DNA of 64,000 nt from Georgenia wutianyii (GTDB lineage Bacteria > Actinomycetota > Actinomycetes > Actinomycetales > Actinomycetaceae), in contig NZ_CP040899.1 of NCBI RefSeq assembly GCF_006349365.1, positions 3,390,626 to 3,454,625 of the forward strand. Direction: 5' to 3'. Each line of letters starts with the position of its first letter. Within the stretch, counting starts at the first letter, position 1. Made by a program: the position numbers and the translations under genes. Below the pieces are notes generated by a model. That model searched no databases, was not told the DNA's origin, and saw nothing but the letters and a program-made list of their open reading frames with translations. Of the stretch, positions 24,305-31,100 are shown piece after piece.

Positions 24305-25291
24305 ATGGACGAGCAGCCCGACACCCGCGACGTCGTCGTCATCGGAGGGGGCCCGGCCGGACTCTCGGCCGCCCTGGTGCTGGGCCGGGCGCGCCGCACG
24401 GTCACCGTGGTGGACGGCGGCCACCCGCGCAACGCCTGCTCCCCGAGCCTGCACGGCTTCCTCACCCGCGACGGCGCCACCCCCGCCGAGTTCCTCGCCG
24501 CTGCCCGCCGGGACGTGGCCGGCTACGGGACCGAGCTGGTCGAGGACGAGGTCGTCGCCGTCGCCGGTGGCCCGGACGACTTCCGCGTGACGCTCGCGGG
24601 TGGTCGGGTGCTGCGTGCCCGGCGCCTCGTCGCCGCGACCGGGGTGCGCGACGAGCTGCCGGACGTCCCCGGCCTGTCCGAGCGCTGGGGCCGCGACGTC
24701 CTCCACTGCCCCTACTGCCACGGCCACGAGGTGCGCGACCGGACCCTCGCCGTCGTCGCCGACGACGCCGAGGGCGCCGTCCACCAGGCCCTGCTCCTCG
24801 GGCAGTGGTCCGGCGACGTCGTCCTCCTCCTCCACGGGATCGCCGAGGAGGAGCTCGACGACGACGGGCGTGCGCTGCTCGCCGGGGCGGGGGTCAGCGT
24901 CGTCGCCGGACCGGTGGGCTCGCTCGTCGTCGCGGACGACGAGGTCCGGGGCGTGCGTCTGGAGGACGGACGGCAGGTCGCGTGCGAGGCCGTCTTCGTC
25001 GCCCCCCGCTTCCGCCTCAACCTCGGGCCGCTCGCCGCGCTCGGCCCGCGGACCGTGGCCGGGGACATGGGCTCGCGCCTCGAGACCGACGACCAGGGCC
25101 GCACGAGCGTCCCTGGCCTGTGGGCGGCGGGCAACCTCGCCGACCTCTCCGCCCAGGTGCTCGGGGCGGCCGAGCTCGGCTCGCGGACGGCCATCGGGAT
25201 CAACGGCGAGCTCGTGCTCGCCGACGCTCGGGAGCGGGCCGCCGCCCGGTTCGCGCCGGCTGGCGGGCCACGGCGCCCTGCGATGGAATAG
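24305..25291 (+). CDS. thioredoxin-reductase-like FAD oxidoreductase with CxxC
   Basis: The 328-aa product has an FAD dinucleotide fold (VVVIGGGPAGLSAALVLGRA), the ATGVRDELPDVPG motif and a redox pair CPYCHG at about residue 137, the same place as CATC in TrxB. The NADPH-binding GxGxxA motif is degenerate (TLAVVADDAEGAVHQAL), so it may use another donor, as in TrxR-like proteins of unknown function. The FAD contact near the end is GLWAAGNLADL. The main trxB is at 52253. CACAGT at 24293-24298, 6 nt before ATG, fits a leaderless promoter. Confidence 0.85.
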   Translation: MDEQPDTRDVVVIGGGPAGLSAALVLGRARRTVTVVDGGHPRNACSPSLHGFLTRDGATPAEFLAAARRDVAGYGTELVEDEVVAVAGGPDDFRVTLAGGRVLRARRLVAATGVRDELPDVPGLSERWGRDVLHCPYCHGHEVRDRTLAVVADDAEGAVHQALLLGQWSGDVVLLLHGIAEEELDDDGRALLAGAGVSVVAGPVGSLVVADDEVRGVRLEDGRQVACEAVFVAPRFRLNLGPLAALGPRTVAGDMGSRLETDDQGRTSVPGLWAAGNLADLSAQVLGAAELGSRTAIGINGELVLADARERAAARFAPAGGPRRPAME

Positions 25292-25312
25292 CGGTGGGGG
25301 AAGGGGCGTGGC

Positions 25313-25711
25313 ATGCGCTACGTGGTGGGGGCCGACATCGCGGTCGACCTTGCCCGGCGCGGCGCGCGGCCCGGCATCCGCGTCCACCTGCTCGCTCCGA
25401 CGCTGATCCGCTCGGAGCTGCTCTCCTCGCTCTACCGGCTCGTCCACGACGGCACGCTCACCCGCGCGGATGCCGACCGGTACCTCGACCACATCCACGC
25501 GCTGCGGATCCGGCTCCTGGGTGATCGCGTGCTGCAGCGCAACGCGTGGCAGGTGGCCGAGCAGCTGTCCTGGCCGGACACCCTGACGGCGGAGTACGTC
25601 GCCCTCACCCGGCTCCAGGCGGACGCCTTCGTCACGCTCGACGCCGCGCTCGCCCAGGCTGCCGCCCGGCTCGTGCGCGTCGCGACGGTGGAGGAGCTCC
25701 TCGAGCCCTAG
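25313..25711 (+). CDS. PIN-domain protein (VapC-like), no antitoxin seen
   Basis: The 132-aa product shows PIN nuclease features: an N-terminal strand with acidic residue (VVGADIAVDLA), APTLIRSELLSSLYRL with the second acidic site, and DTLTAEYVALTRLQADAFVTLDAAL near the end, where the last acidic residues sit. VapC toxins cut tRNA or rRNA using Mg2+. The third acidic position reads Glu (AEYVAL) in place of Asp. A purine-rich site (GGGGGAAGGGG) precedes ATG. No VapB-like gene lies upstream (22 bp to the flavoprotein gene), so it is an orphan or a non-toxin PIN protein. A small convergent frame overlaps its end by four bases. Confidence 0.75.
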   Translation: MRYVVGADIAVDLARRGARPGIRVHLLAPTLIRSELLSSLYRLVHDGTLTRADADRYLDHIHALRIRLLGDRVLQRNAWQVAEQLSWPDTLTAEYVALTRLQADAFVTLDAALAQAAARLVRVATVEELLEP

Positions 25712-25845
25712 AGGTACTCCTCGGGCTCGTCGTCGGCGAGCAGGCAGCGCAGGCGCACCTGGATCATCTCGTGCTCGGCGCCGAGCTCATCGCGCCACGA
25801 GACCGGTCGCTGCACCGTCAGGACCGACTCCACGGTCGCACTCAT
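25708..25845 (-). CDS. small ORF (45 aa), unknown
   Basis: ATG at 25845 is preceded by GGAGAGGTG at good spacing. The product MSATVESVLTVQRPVSWRDE continues to an acidic end (DDEPEEYL) and stops at 25708. There is no membrane helix. It overlaps the PIN gene tail to tail by four bases. Its acidic character and position would allow an antitoxin-like or unrelated role, but there is no positive evidence for either. Codon positions look coding (GC-rich third positions), so I list it as probable. Confidence 0.45.
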   Translation of the reverse strand: MSATVESVLTVQRPVSWRDELGAEHEMIQVRLRCLLADDEPEEYL

Positions 25846-25938
25846 CTGTCACCTCTCCGGACGTCCTCCCCGAAGGCCGTCTCATCCGGACCATCGGCCG
25901 TGGGGGGTCGGACATGAGCGATTCGTCCCGATCGGGCG

Positions 25939-26508
25939 TCACCCGGCGGCGCCTCCGGCGCGCAAGCCGGCGAGGAGGACGGCCACGAGGTGCGGCACGA
26001 GGTCGGGGACCTCCTGGTGCACCACCGCGGGCTGCGGCCGGGTGATCATGCCGACGGCAATGACGAGCTCGAGGGGGGTGAGCTCGGCGCGGACGACGCC
26101 GGCGGACCGGGCGCCGGCGAGCACCTCGCCGACAGCCGCCAGGGTGCGGTCCTGCGCGTCGCGGACGTCGGAGGTGAGCTCGCCGTCGGCGTGCTCGGCG
26201 AGCGCCGCGGTGACGGCGCCGAGCTCGAGGTCGACGAGGCGGCCGACGAAGCGGGTCCATGCGGCGTCGGGGTCACGGGCAGCGTCCTCGAGGGCGTCCG
26301 TCGCCGCCGCGGCCATGTCGGCGAAGGTCGCGAGGACGACCTCGTCGGCGAGCGCGGCACGGGACTCGAAGTTCCGGTAGAGGGTGGCGATGCCCACACC
26401 TGCGGCCGCGGCGACGGTCTCGAGGGGGACGTCGCCGCCCGAGGTTGCGAAGAGATGCCGCGCCTCGCGCAGGATCGCGGCACGTCGGCGGGCAGCGTCG
26501 GCGCGCAC
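25939..26508 (-). CDS. TetR-family transcriptional regulator
   Basis: The 189-aa product begins with the TetR DNA-binding domain (RADAARRRAAILREARHLFA, then VPLETVAAAAGVGIATLYRNFESRAALADEVV) and has a helical ligand-binding C-terminal region (about 70-189). GTG 26508 is chosen because GGGAGG lies 5 nt upstream; longer frames to 26574 lack such a signal. It is divergent from a membrane protein gene that it probably represses, and the dyad between them (26581-26595) is a likely operator. Confidence 0.9.
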   Translation of the reverse strand: MRADAARRRAAILREARHLFATSGGDVPLETVAAAAGVGIATLYRNFESRAALADEVVLATFADMAAAATDALEDAARDPDAAWTRFVGRLVDLELGAVTAALAEHADGELTSDVRDAQDRTLAAVGEVLAGARSAGVVRAELTPLELVIAVGMITRPQPAVVHQEVPDLVPHLVAVLLAGLRAGGAAG

Positions 26509-26580
26509 ACGGACCTCCCTGGGACGGCTGGTGAAGGGCTTGACTCCCACGCTAACCGGAGGCGTATCATCCACATAATC

Positions 26581-26595
26581 GGAGGAAGCACCTCC
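26581..26595. promoter_or_regulatory. inverted repeat between TetR and permease genes
   Basis: GGAGG (26581-26585), 5 nt, CCTCC (26591-26595) lies in the 113-bp divergent region. A third GGAGG occurs at 26558-26562. This is the natural place for a TetR operator, but the arms are short, so the exact site is uncertain. Confidence 0.35.
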
Positions 26596-26621
26596 ACTTA
26601 GATGATTGGCGCCGTCCGCTC

Positions 26622-27635
26622 GTGACCGACCTGCTCGCCCAGACAGACATCTCCCCCGATCAGGCGCCCGCGCGCCGCACTCCGCCGCCCTGGGCGAAGA
26701 TGCTCGGCCTCACCGCCGGGCTCGGCATCGTCCTCGTGCTCCTGCTCGCCGTCTTCATCATGCCCGCCCTCAAGAGCGGGCCCACCGACCTGCCGCTGGG
26801 CGTCGTCGCCACCGACGCGACGGCCACCTCGATCGAGGAGACGCTCACCGCCTCCGCGCCCGGCTCCTTCGACCTCGAGCGGTTCGACTCGGCCGACGCG
26901 CTCACCGAGGCGGTGCGCGGGCGGGAGGTCGCCGGTGGCTTCGTCGTCGACGGCGCGGGCATCGAGGCCGTGGTCGCGAGCGCCGGCTCGACGGCGATCT
27001 CCTCCACGATCTCGGCGACGGCGGAGATGCTCGCCGCGGCGAGCTCGACCGGGACGACCGTGACCGACGTCGTCCCGCTGCCGGACACCGACCCGACCGG
27101 GATCGGCATCGGCGGCCTGGCGTTCCCGCTCGTCTTCGGCGGCATCGTCCCCGCGGTCGCGTTCCGCACGATCTTCCCGCGCAACAACGGCTGGAAGCTC
27201 GCCGGGATCCTCACCTTCTCCGTCGTCGGCGGGCTCGTCGTCGCCACCGTGCTGCGGTTCGTCTTCGGCAGCATCGACACGAGCTTCTGGCCGGTCACCG
27301 GGGCGATGGCGCTCGGCATCGCATCCCTGGCGATGCCGCTCGCGGGCCTGCAGGAGGCCCTGGGGAGCAAGGGCTTCACGCTGAGCGCGATGGTCATGAT
27401 GTTCCTCGGCAACCCCCTCGCCGGGATCGCGACGACCTCCGCCTGGCTTCCGCCCGTCCTCGGCACCTTCGGCCAGCTCCTCCCCCCGGGGGCCGCCGGC
27501 ACCCTCGTGCGCTCGGCCGCCTACTTCGACGGCGCCGGAGGGCTCACCGCGGCGCTCACGCTCGTCACATGGTTCGTCCTCGGGCTCGTCGTCCACACCG
27601 TCGGGGTGCGGCGCAAGGCCCGGGCCGCTGCCTGA
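26622..27635 (+). CDS. ABC-2-like multipass membrane protein, TetR-linked
   Basis: The 337-aa product has one N-terminal helix (about residues 30-50), an extracytoplasmic region of about 115 residues with GREVAGGFVVDGAG, and then five or six helices (FPLVFGGIVPAVAF, LAGILTFSVVGGLVV, MALGIASLAMPLAGL, MVMMFLGNPLAGIAT, LTLVTWFVLGLVV). This resembles the YhgE/Pip or DUF3533-type ABC-2 permease fold, which often acts without a linked ATPase gene. None is present here. The start is GTG with no clear Shine-Dalgarno. Divergence from a TetR gene suggests inducible efflux (inference). Confidence 0.75.
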   Translation: MTDLLAQTDISPDQAPARRTPPPWAKMLGLTAGLGIVLVLLLAVFIMPALKSGPTDLPLGVVATDATATSIEETLTASAPGSFDLERFDSADALTEAVRGREVAGGFVVDGAGIEAVVASAGSTAISSTISATAEMLAAASSTGTTVTDVVPLPDTDPTGIGIGGLAFPLVFGGIVPAVAFRTIFPRNNGWKLAGILTFSVVGGLVVATVLRFVFGSIDTSFWPVTGAMALGIASLAMPLAGLQEALGSKGFTLSAMVMMFLGNPLAGIATTSAWLPPVLGTFGQLLPPGAAGTLVRSAAYFDGAGGLTAALTLVTWFVLGLVVHTVGVRRKARAAA

Positions 27636-27802
27636 GGGTCGGCCTCACGGGAGGCCACCGCCTGGCGCTCCGCCGGTGACTCGTCGAACGGCGAGTCGCC
27701 GGTCAGCCACGCCCCGAGGAGCAGGAGCAGGAGGGCCAGCAGCATGAACGCGAGCGAGAGCCACATCGGCCGCTTCCACGCGTCCTTCTCACGCCAGGTC
27801 AC
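27521..27802 (-). CDS. small single-helix membrane protein (93 aa), unknown
   Basis: From GTG 27802 the frame reads VTWREKDAWKRPMW followed by a long hydrophobic helix (LSLAFMLLALLLLLLGAWL) and a charged tail. The last 115 bp overlap the end of the permease gene on the other strand, which weakens the case for the C-terminus. The membrane segment and basic N-terminus look genuine. No family is recognised. Confidence 0.4.
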   Translation of the reverse strand: MTWREKDAWKRPMWLSLAFMLLALLLLLLGAWLTGDSPFDESPAERQAVASREADPQAAARALRRTPTVWTTSPRTNHVTSVSAAVSPPAPSK

Positions 27803-27867
27803 GGCTCGTCCCCGCGTCGGTGCCCGGGCCACCAGCCGCCGTCACCGTCCGTGGGTGGGTCACGGCG

Positions 27868-28296
27868 TCACGGCGTCACGGTGAGCTCGGCCTCGGCGAA
27901 CGTCCCCGTCGCCTCGACGAGTCCGGTGCCCCCGCCGTCGACGTCCGGGACGGTCACCTCGACGGTGAACGAACCCGACTCCGACGCGTCGACCGTCGCC
28001 AGCGTCACCGGCTCGCGGCCGGGGAGGCTGAACACGAGGGCCACGCCCTCGTGCGGTTCCTGGGTCTCGACGGCCACCACGGTCCCGTCCGGGCCGACCT
28101 CGCCGACATCCGCGCAGCCGTCGAACAGCCCTTCCCCGGTGACCGTCACAGAGTCTCCGGCGGCAGCCGTCGTCGGCTCCACGGACAGGACCGGAGGGGC
28201 GCACCCCGCATCCCCACCACTCATGCCGCCCGCGTCGGAGCCGCCTGCGTCGGCGCTGCACGCGACGGCGCTGAGCACGACGGCTGCGGCGAGCAC
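27868..28296 (-). CDS. IPT/TIG-like secreted lipoprotein (142 aa)
   Basis: The product has a hydrophobic N-terminus ending in a lipobox-like VACS, an acidic Gly/Ser spacer (ADAGGSDAGGMSGGD), then a beta-rich domain with CAPPVLSVEPTTAAAGDSVTVTGEGLFDGC, the typical opening of an IPT/TIG or Ig-like fold, closed by two cysteines. The visible signal peptide is short and lacks the usual basic residues, so the true start may differ or the 5' end may have decayed. Nothing in the surroundings indicates a function. Confidence 0.6.
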   Translation of the reverse strand: MLAAAVVLSAVACSADAGGSDAGGMSGGDAGCAPPVLSVEPTTAAAGDSVTVTGEGLFDGCADVGEVGPDGTVVAVETQEPHEGVALVFSLPGREPVTLATVDASESGSFTVEVTVPDVDGGGTGLVEATGTFAEAELTVTP

Positions 28297-28474
28297 GGTC
28301 GTTGTCGCACGGCCCTCTCCTCGACTGTTTCGGAATCTAGCGAGGACTCCTCTGCCCGTCCCACGAATCGCGCATGCCGGGACGGCGACATCGCAGGGTC
28401 ACACGACCGTGGCCCTGAGCCGACGCAGGGCGGCCCGACCGCACCCTGGCACGGCGACCCGCACCGAAATCTCC

Positions 28475-28505
28475 TTGACGGTGACACTGCTGGAGGCTCA
28501 AGACT
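28475..28505 (+). promoter_or_regulatory. MerR-type promoter with 19-bp spacer
   Basis: TTGACG (28475-28480) and AAGACT (28500-28505) are separated by 19 bp, the unusual spacing of MerR-controlled promoters. The arms CTTGA (28474-28478) and TCAAG (28498-28502) form a dyad within the spacer. It drives toward a decayed MerR-like start at 28530. Confidence 0.4.
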
Positions 28506-28529
28506 GAGGAGATGGCGCCCCGCGACCTC

Positions 28530-28786
28530 ATGAGGATCAGGACCTTCGCGCGCAGGAGAGCCGTGTCTCCCCGGCGACGACGGTCGGCCGTTCGCCGTGC
28601 CCGCAGAGGTCACCTGGCAGGACGACAGCCTGCGCTTCGCGCCACCCGCACCCCAACCTCTCGGACAACCTGCGCCGACTCGGGTCGTTCGGCTCCGCGA
28701 GCACACACCTGACGGCAGCCCGAGAGCACGTCGACCAGCCTCTCCGCGCGCGAGACCGGCCCGCTGACCAGGAACAAGGACATCGC
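28530..28786 (+). pseudogene. decayed MerR-type regulator remnant
   Basis: ATG 28530 begins MRIRTFARRRAVSPRRRR, which strongly resembles the first helix-turn-helix residues of MerR proteins (MRIxxxARRxGVSxRxxR). The similarity then breaks down, with no YYE wing or coiled coil in that frame. Another frame further on gives NLSDNLRRLGSFGSASTHLTAAREH, which could be a fragment of the helical part. I therefore read the interval as a pseudogene retaining its MerR-type promoter. It ends at the start of the SnoaL-like gene. Confidence 0.35.
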
Positions 28787-29140
28787 ATGAGCCAGAGCCT
28801 GCGTGACATCGTCACCACCTACATCGACGGCTTCCGGGCCAGTGACCACGAACGGATCCTCGCCACCCTCACCGACGACGTCGAGTGGGTCATCCATGGA
28901 CACCGGACGACGCGGGGAAAGGCCGAGTTCGACGCCGAGATCGAGAACCCGGCGTTCACCGGCAGCCCGACCCTCGACGTCCAGCACCTCTACGAGGACG
29001 GGGACGTCCTCGTCGCCACCGGCGAAGGTGGCGGCGCGACGGTGGCCGACGGGCCGTTCCGCTTCGCGTTCGCCGACGTGTTCACCTTCCGTGCCGGGCT
29101 CATCGCGCGCGTGGACTCCTACGTCGTCCCGCTGGACTGA
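28787..29140 (+). CDS. SnoaL/NTF2-like protein (117 aa)
   Basis: The compact product has the NTF2-like cone pattern: a first helix (LRDIVTTYIDGFRASDHERILATLTDDVEWVIHG), then GKAEFDAEIENPAFTGSPTLDVQHLYEDGDVLVATGEGGG, and a last strand pair (FRFAFADVFTFRAGLIARVDSYVV). SnoaL-like proteins act as small isomerases, hydrolases or binding proteins. AAGGA lies about 10 nt before ATG 28787. It may have been part of the adjacent MerR-controlled unit, which would fit a stress or xenobiotic role; that is inference. Confidence 0.8.
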   Translation: MSQSLRDIVTTYIDGFRASDHERILATLTDDVEWVIHGHRTTRGKAEFDAEIENPAFTGSPTLDVQHLYEDGDVLVATGEGGGATVADGPFRFAFADVFTFRAGLIARVDSYVVPLD

Positions 29141-29221
29141 GCGGCGCACGGCGCGGGCGACACGACCGGACCTGTCCGGACTCCCCGCAACCGTGAGGCC
29201 TTATCCATCCAGTGACGGCTG

Positions 29222-29227
29222 TATAGT
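29222..29227 (+). promoter_or_regulatory. -10 element of the cmtR operon (leaderless)
   Basis: TATAGT ends 6 nt before ATG 29234, so transcription would start at or next to the start codon. It sits inside GCTG-N6-CAGC, a short inverted repeat that could be part of the repressor site. Confidence 0.5.
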
Positions 29228-29233
29228 CAGCGC

Positions 29234-29590
29234 ATGCTGACCAGTATGGACCGTCTCGACGTGATGAACCGGTTGGGCCGCGCGATGGCCGACCCGACCC
29301 GGTCACGGATCCTCATGACGCTGCTCGACGGGCCGAGCTACCCAGCCGTGCTCGCCCGTGACCTCGGGCTGACCCGTTCGAACGTGTCCAACCACCTCAC
29401 CTGCCTGCGCGACTGCGGCATCGTCCTCGCCGAGCCGGAGGGCAGGCAGACGCGGTACGAGATCGCCGACCCGCACCTGGCTCGCGCCCTCACCGCGCTG
29501 GTCGACGTCACGTTGGCCGTCGACGTGGACGCGCCGTGCCTCGACAGCGCCTGCCTCGTTCCTGGCTGCTGCGGCGGGAGCGAGTCATGA
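29234..29590 (+). CDS. cmtR: CmtR-like ArsR/SmtB metal-sensing repressor
   Basis: The 118-aa product matches mycobacterial CmtR across its length: LGRAMADPTRSRILMTLLDGPSYP, LARDLGLTRSNVSNHLTCLRDCGIVLAEPEGRQTRYEIADPHLARAL. CmtR senses Cd(II)/Pb(II) through two Cys of the DNA-recognition helix (here Cys57 and Cys61 in LTCLRDCG) and a C-terminal Cys (VDAPCLDSAC, with extra cysteines in VPGCCGG). Metal binding releases DNA. Its stop overlaps the start of the CDF pump gene by four bases (ATGA), so the pair forms a metal-induced operon with autoregulation. The extra C-terminal cysteines may tune metal preference. Confidence 0.9.
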   Translation: MLTSMDRLDVMNRLGRAMADPTRSRILMTLLDGPSYPAVLARDLGLTRSNVSNHLTCLRDCGIVLAEPEGRQTRYEIADPHLARALTALVDVTLAVDVDAPCLDSACLVPGCCGGSES

Positions 29591-30273
29591 CGGCCGTGAT
29601 CCCGGCACACCGCCGCGCGACCCTGCACCGGCGCGTGAGGATCATCGTCGGCGTCACCATCACCTACAACGTCCTCGAGGCGGTCGTGGCGATCTGGGCC
29701 GGCGCCCTGGCCTCCTCCACCGCGCTCATCGGCTTCGGGCTGGACTCGGTCATCGAGGTCCTGTCGGCTCTCGCGATCGCCTGGCAGTTCACTCGCAAGG
29801 ACCCCGAGAGGTGGGAGACCGGCACGGTCCGCGCCGTCGGCATCGCCTTCTTCGCCCTGGCCGCCTACGTCATCGTCGACTCGGTCCTCTCGCTGACCGG
29901 AGCCCGGGAGGTCGACTCCAGCCCGCTGGGAATCGGCATCGCCACCCTGAGCCTGATCGTCATGCCCGCGTTAGCCTGGATCGAGCACCGGACCGGCCGC
30001 GAGCTGCGGTCCAAGAGCGTGATGGCAGATGCCAGACAGCTCGTCCTGTGCGTCTACCTGTCCGGCACCGTGCTCATCGGCCTGCTCCTCAACACCCTCG
30101 TCGGCTGGGACTGGGCAGACTCGGTCGCAGCCCTCGTGGTGGCTTACCTCGCGATCCGCGAGGGCCTCGAAGCCTGGCGCGGGGAGGTCGAATCACCCTT
30201 CGAGGTTCTGGAAGAGATGGACGAGGACGACGAACCGAACCCGGGCGACATTCCCGGACGCCTCTCCACCTGA
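29587..30273 (+). CDS. cation diffusion facilitator-type metal efflux protein
   Basis: The 228-aa product has five or six membrane helices with GALASSTALIGFGLDSVIEVLSALAIAWQF (metal-site Asp in helix 2) and MADARQLVLCVYLSGTVLIGLLLN (second site Asp in helix 5), as in small CDF transporters often linked to CmtR-type repressors. The acidic C-terminal tail (VLEEMDEDDEPNPGD) replaces the usual folded cytoplasmic domain. It probably exports Cd/Pb/Zn by proton exchange. It is translationally coupled to cmtR through an ATGA overlap. Confidence 0.88.
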   Translation: MTAVIPAHRRATLHRRVRIIVGVTITYNVLEAVVAIWAGALASSTALIGFGLDSVIEVLSALAIAWQFTRKDPERWETGTVRAVGIAFFALAAYVIVDSVLSLTGAREVDSSPLGIGIATLSLIVMPALAWIEHRTGRELRSKSVMADARQLVLCVYLSGTVLIGLLLNTLVGWDWADSVAALVVAYLAIREGLEAWRGEVESPFEVLEEMDEDDEPNPGDIPGRLST

Positions 30274-30424
30274 ACGACTTTCTGTCGTTGACGACCCCTG
30301 CGTCGCGCACCAATCCTCAGCGCTCCGACCGGGTCCGTCCGGCATGTTGCAACGCGCGCGCGGAGACCCTCTCGGCCGGGAGCGATCCGTCATGAGCCGC
30401 CGACGTCCGGGTTCCTGCGGCCGT

Positions 30425-30832
30425 CTAGCGGTCCTTTGCCAGGTCGCTGGGGTGGCGGACGGCAAGGTCCAGGCTCATGGCGAGTGTGACCACTGCCCAG
30501 GTCCCGGCCAGACCGATGCCCCAGAGAACGGGGACGGCCGGGTCGATGTAGTGGGCGGGGAGGGCGAGGGGTGCCGTCGCGGCGGACAGTGCAGCGATGC
30601 CGGCGATGAGGAGCGTTTCCAGGGTGAGCAGTGTCATGAGTGACGTGGGAGAGGTGCCGGACATGCGGTAGACGGCCAGCTCGCTCGACCGCAGCCGGGT
30701 CACGATGGCTGTGGCGATGGCACCCAGAAGGCCGAGCAGCAAGGGCAGCCAGCGGCTGAGGCGCTCGAGGTAGTTGAGGGCTGGGTCGCTCGTGGCAGTG
30801 AGGAGTTGGGAATGCTGCACGGACAGGTGACA
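30425..30832 (-). pseudogene. C-terminal remnant of an FtsX/MacB-type ABC permease
   Basis: The complementary strand encodes LERLSRWLPLLLGLLGAIATAIVTRLRSSELAVYRMSGTS, then LLTLETLLIAGIAALSAATAPLALP and a last helix pair (AVPVLWGIGLAGTWAVVTLAMSLDLAV), the end of the FtsX domain of ABC permeases. Upstream the frame continues only into low-similarity sequence to 30988, with no N-terminal helix and no ATPase gene. A complete permease has about 400-850 residues, so this is a broken gene. It is flanked by sequence of lower coding character. Confidence 0.55.
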
Positions 30833-31062
30833 TCTGATTGTGCGACAGTCCCGATGCACTTCGAGTGACTTGTACGAGGAACGGCTCGCAGTCTCCTGGC
30901 TCGGACCGTCCACAGCACTCGCCCCGGCCGCCCAGCACGACAACGCATAGCGCCGTGCCACCAGCACCCGCACCACTGGCCGGCCCACAGCCCGCGTCCA
31001 GGCGGCCTTGTGCAGAAATAGGCACGTCGGAGCGGCCGGTCTCGTGCAGTTTGTGCAGTTCT

Positions 31063-31100
31063 AAGTGCGAGAGTGCAGTTTCAGCGAACTCTCGGCACTT
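31063..31100 (-). terminator. hairpin directly after dnaB
   Basis: Arms 31063-31074 (AAGTGCGAGAGT) and 31088-31100 pair with one bulged base, immediately after the dnaB stop codon (31101-31103). Nearby copies of TGCAGTT make the region 31040-31090 locally repetitive. No T-tract. Confidence 0.5.

Noticed and set aside
27521-27635. Dual coding of permease end and the antisense small protein as a functional overlap
   Set aside because: Only the part of the small protein beyond the permease stop looks protein-like; the overlap may just be an extended frame.
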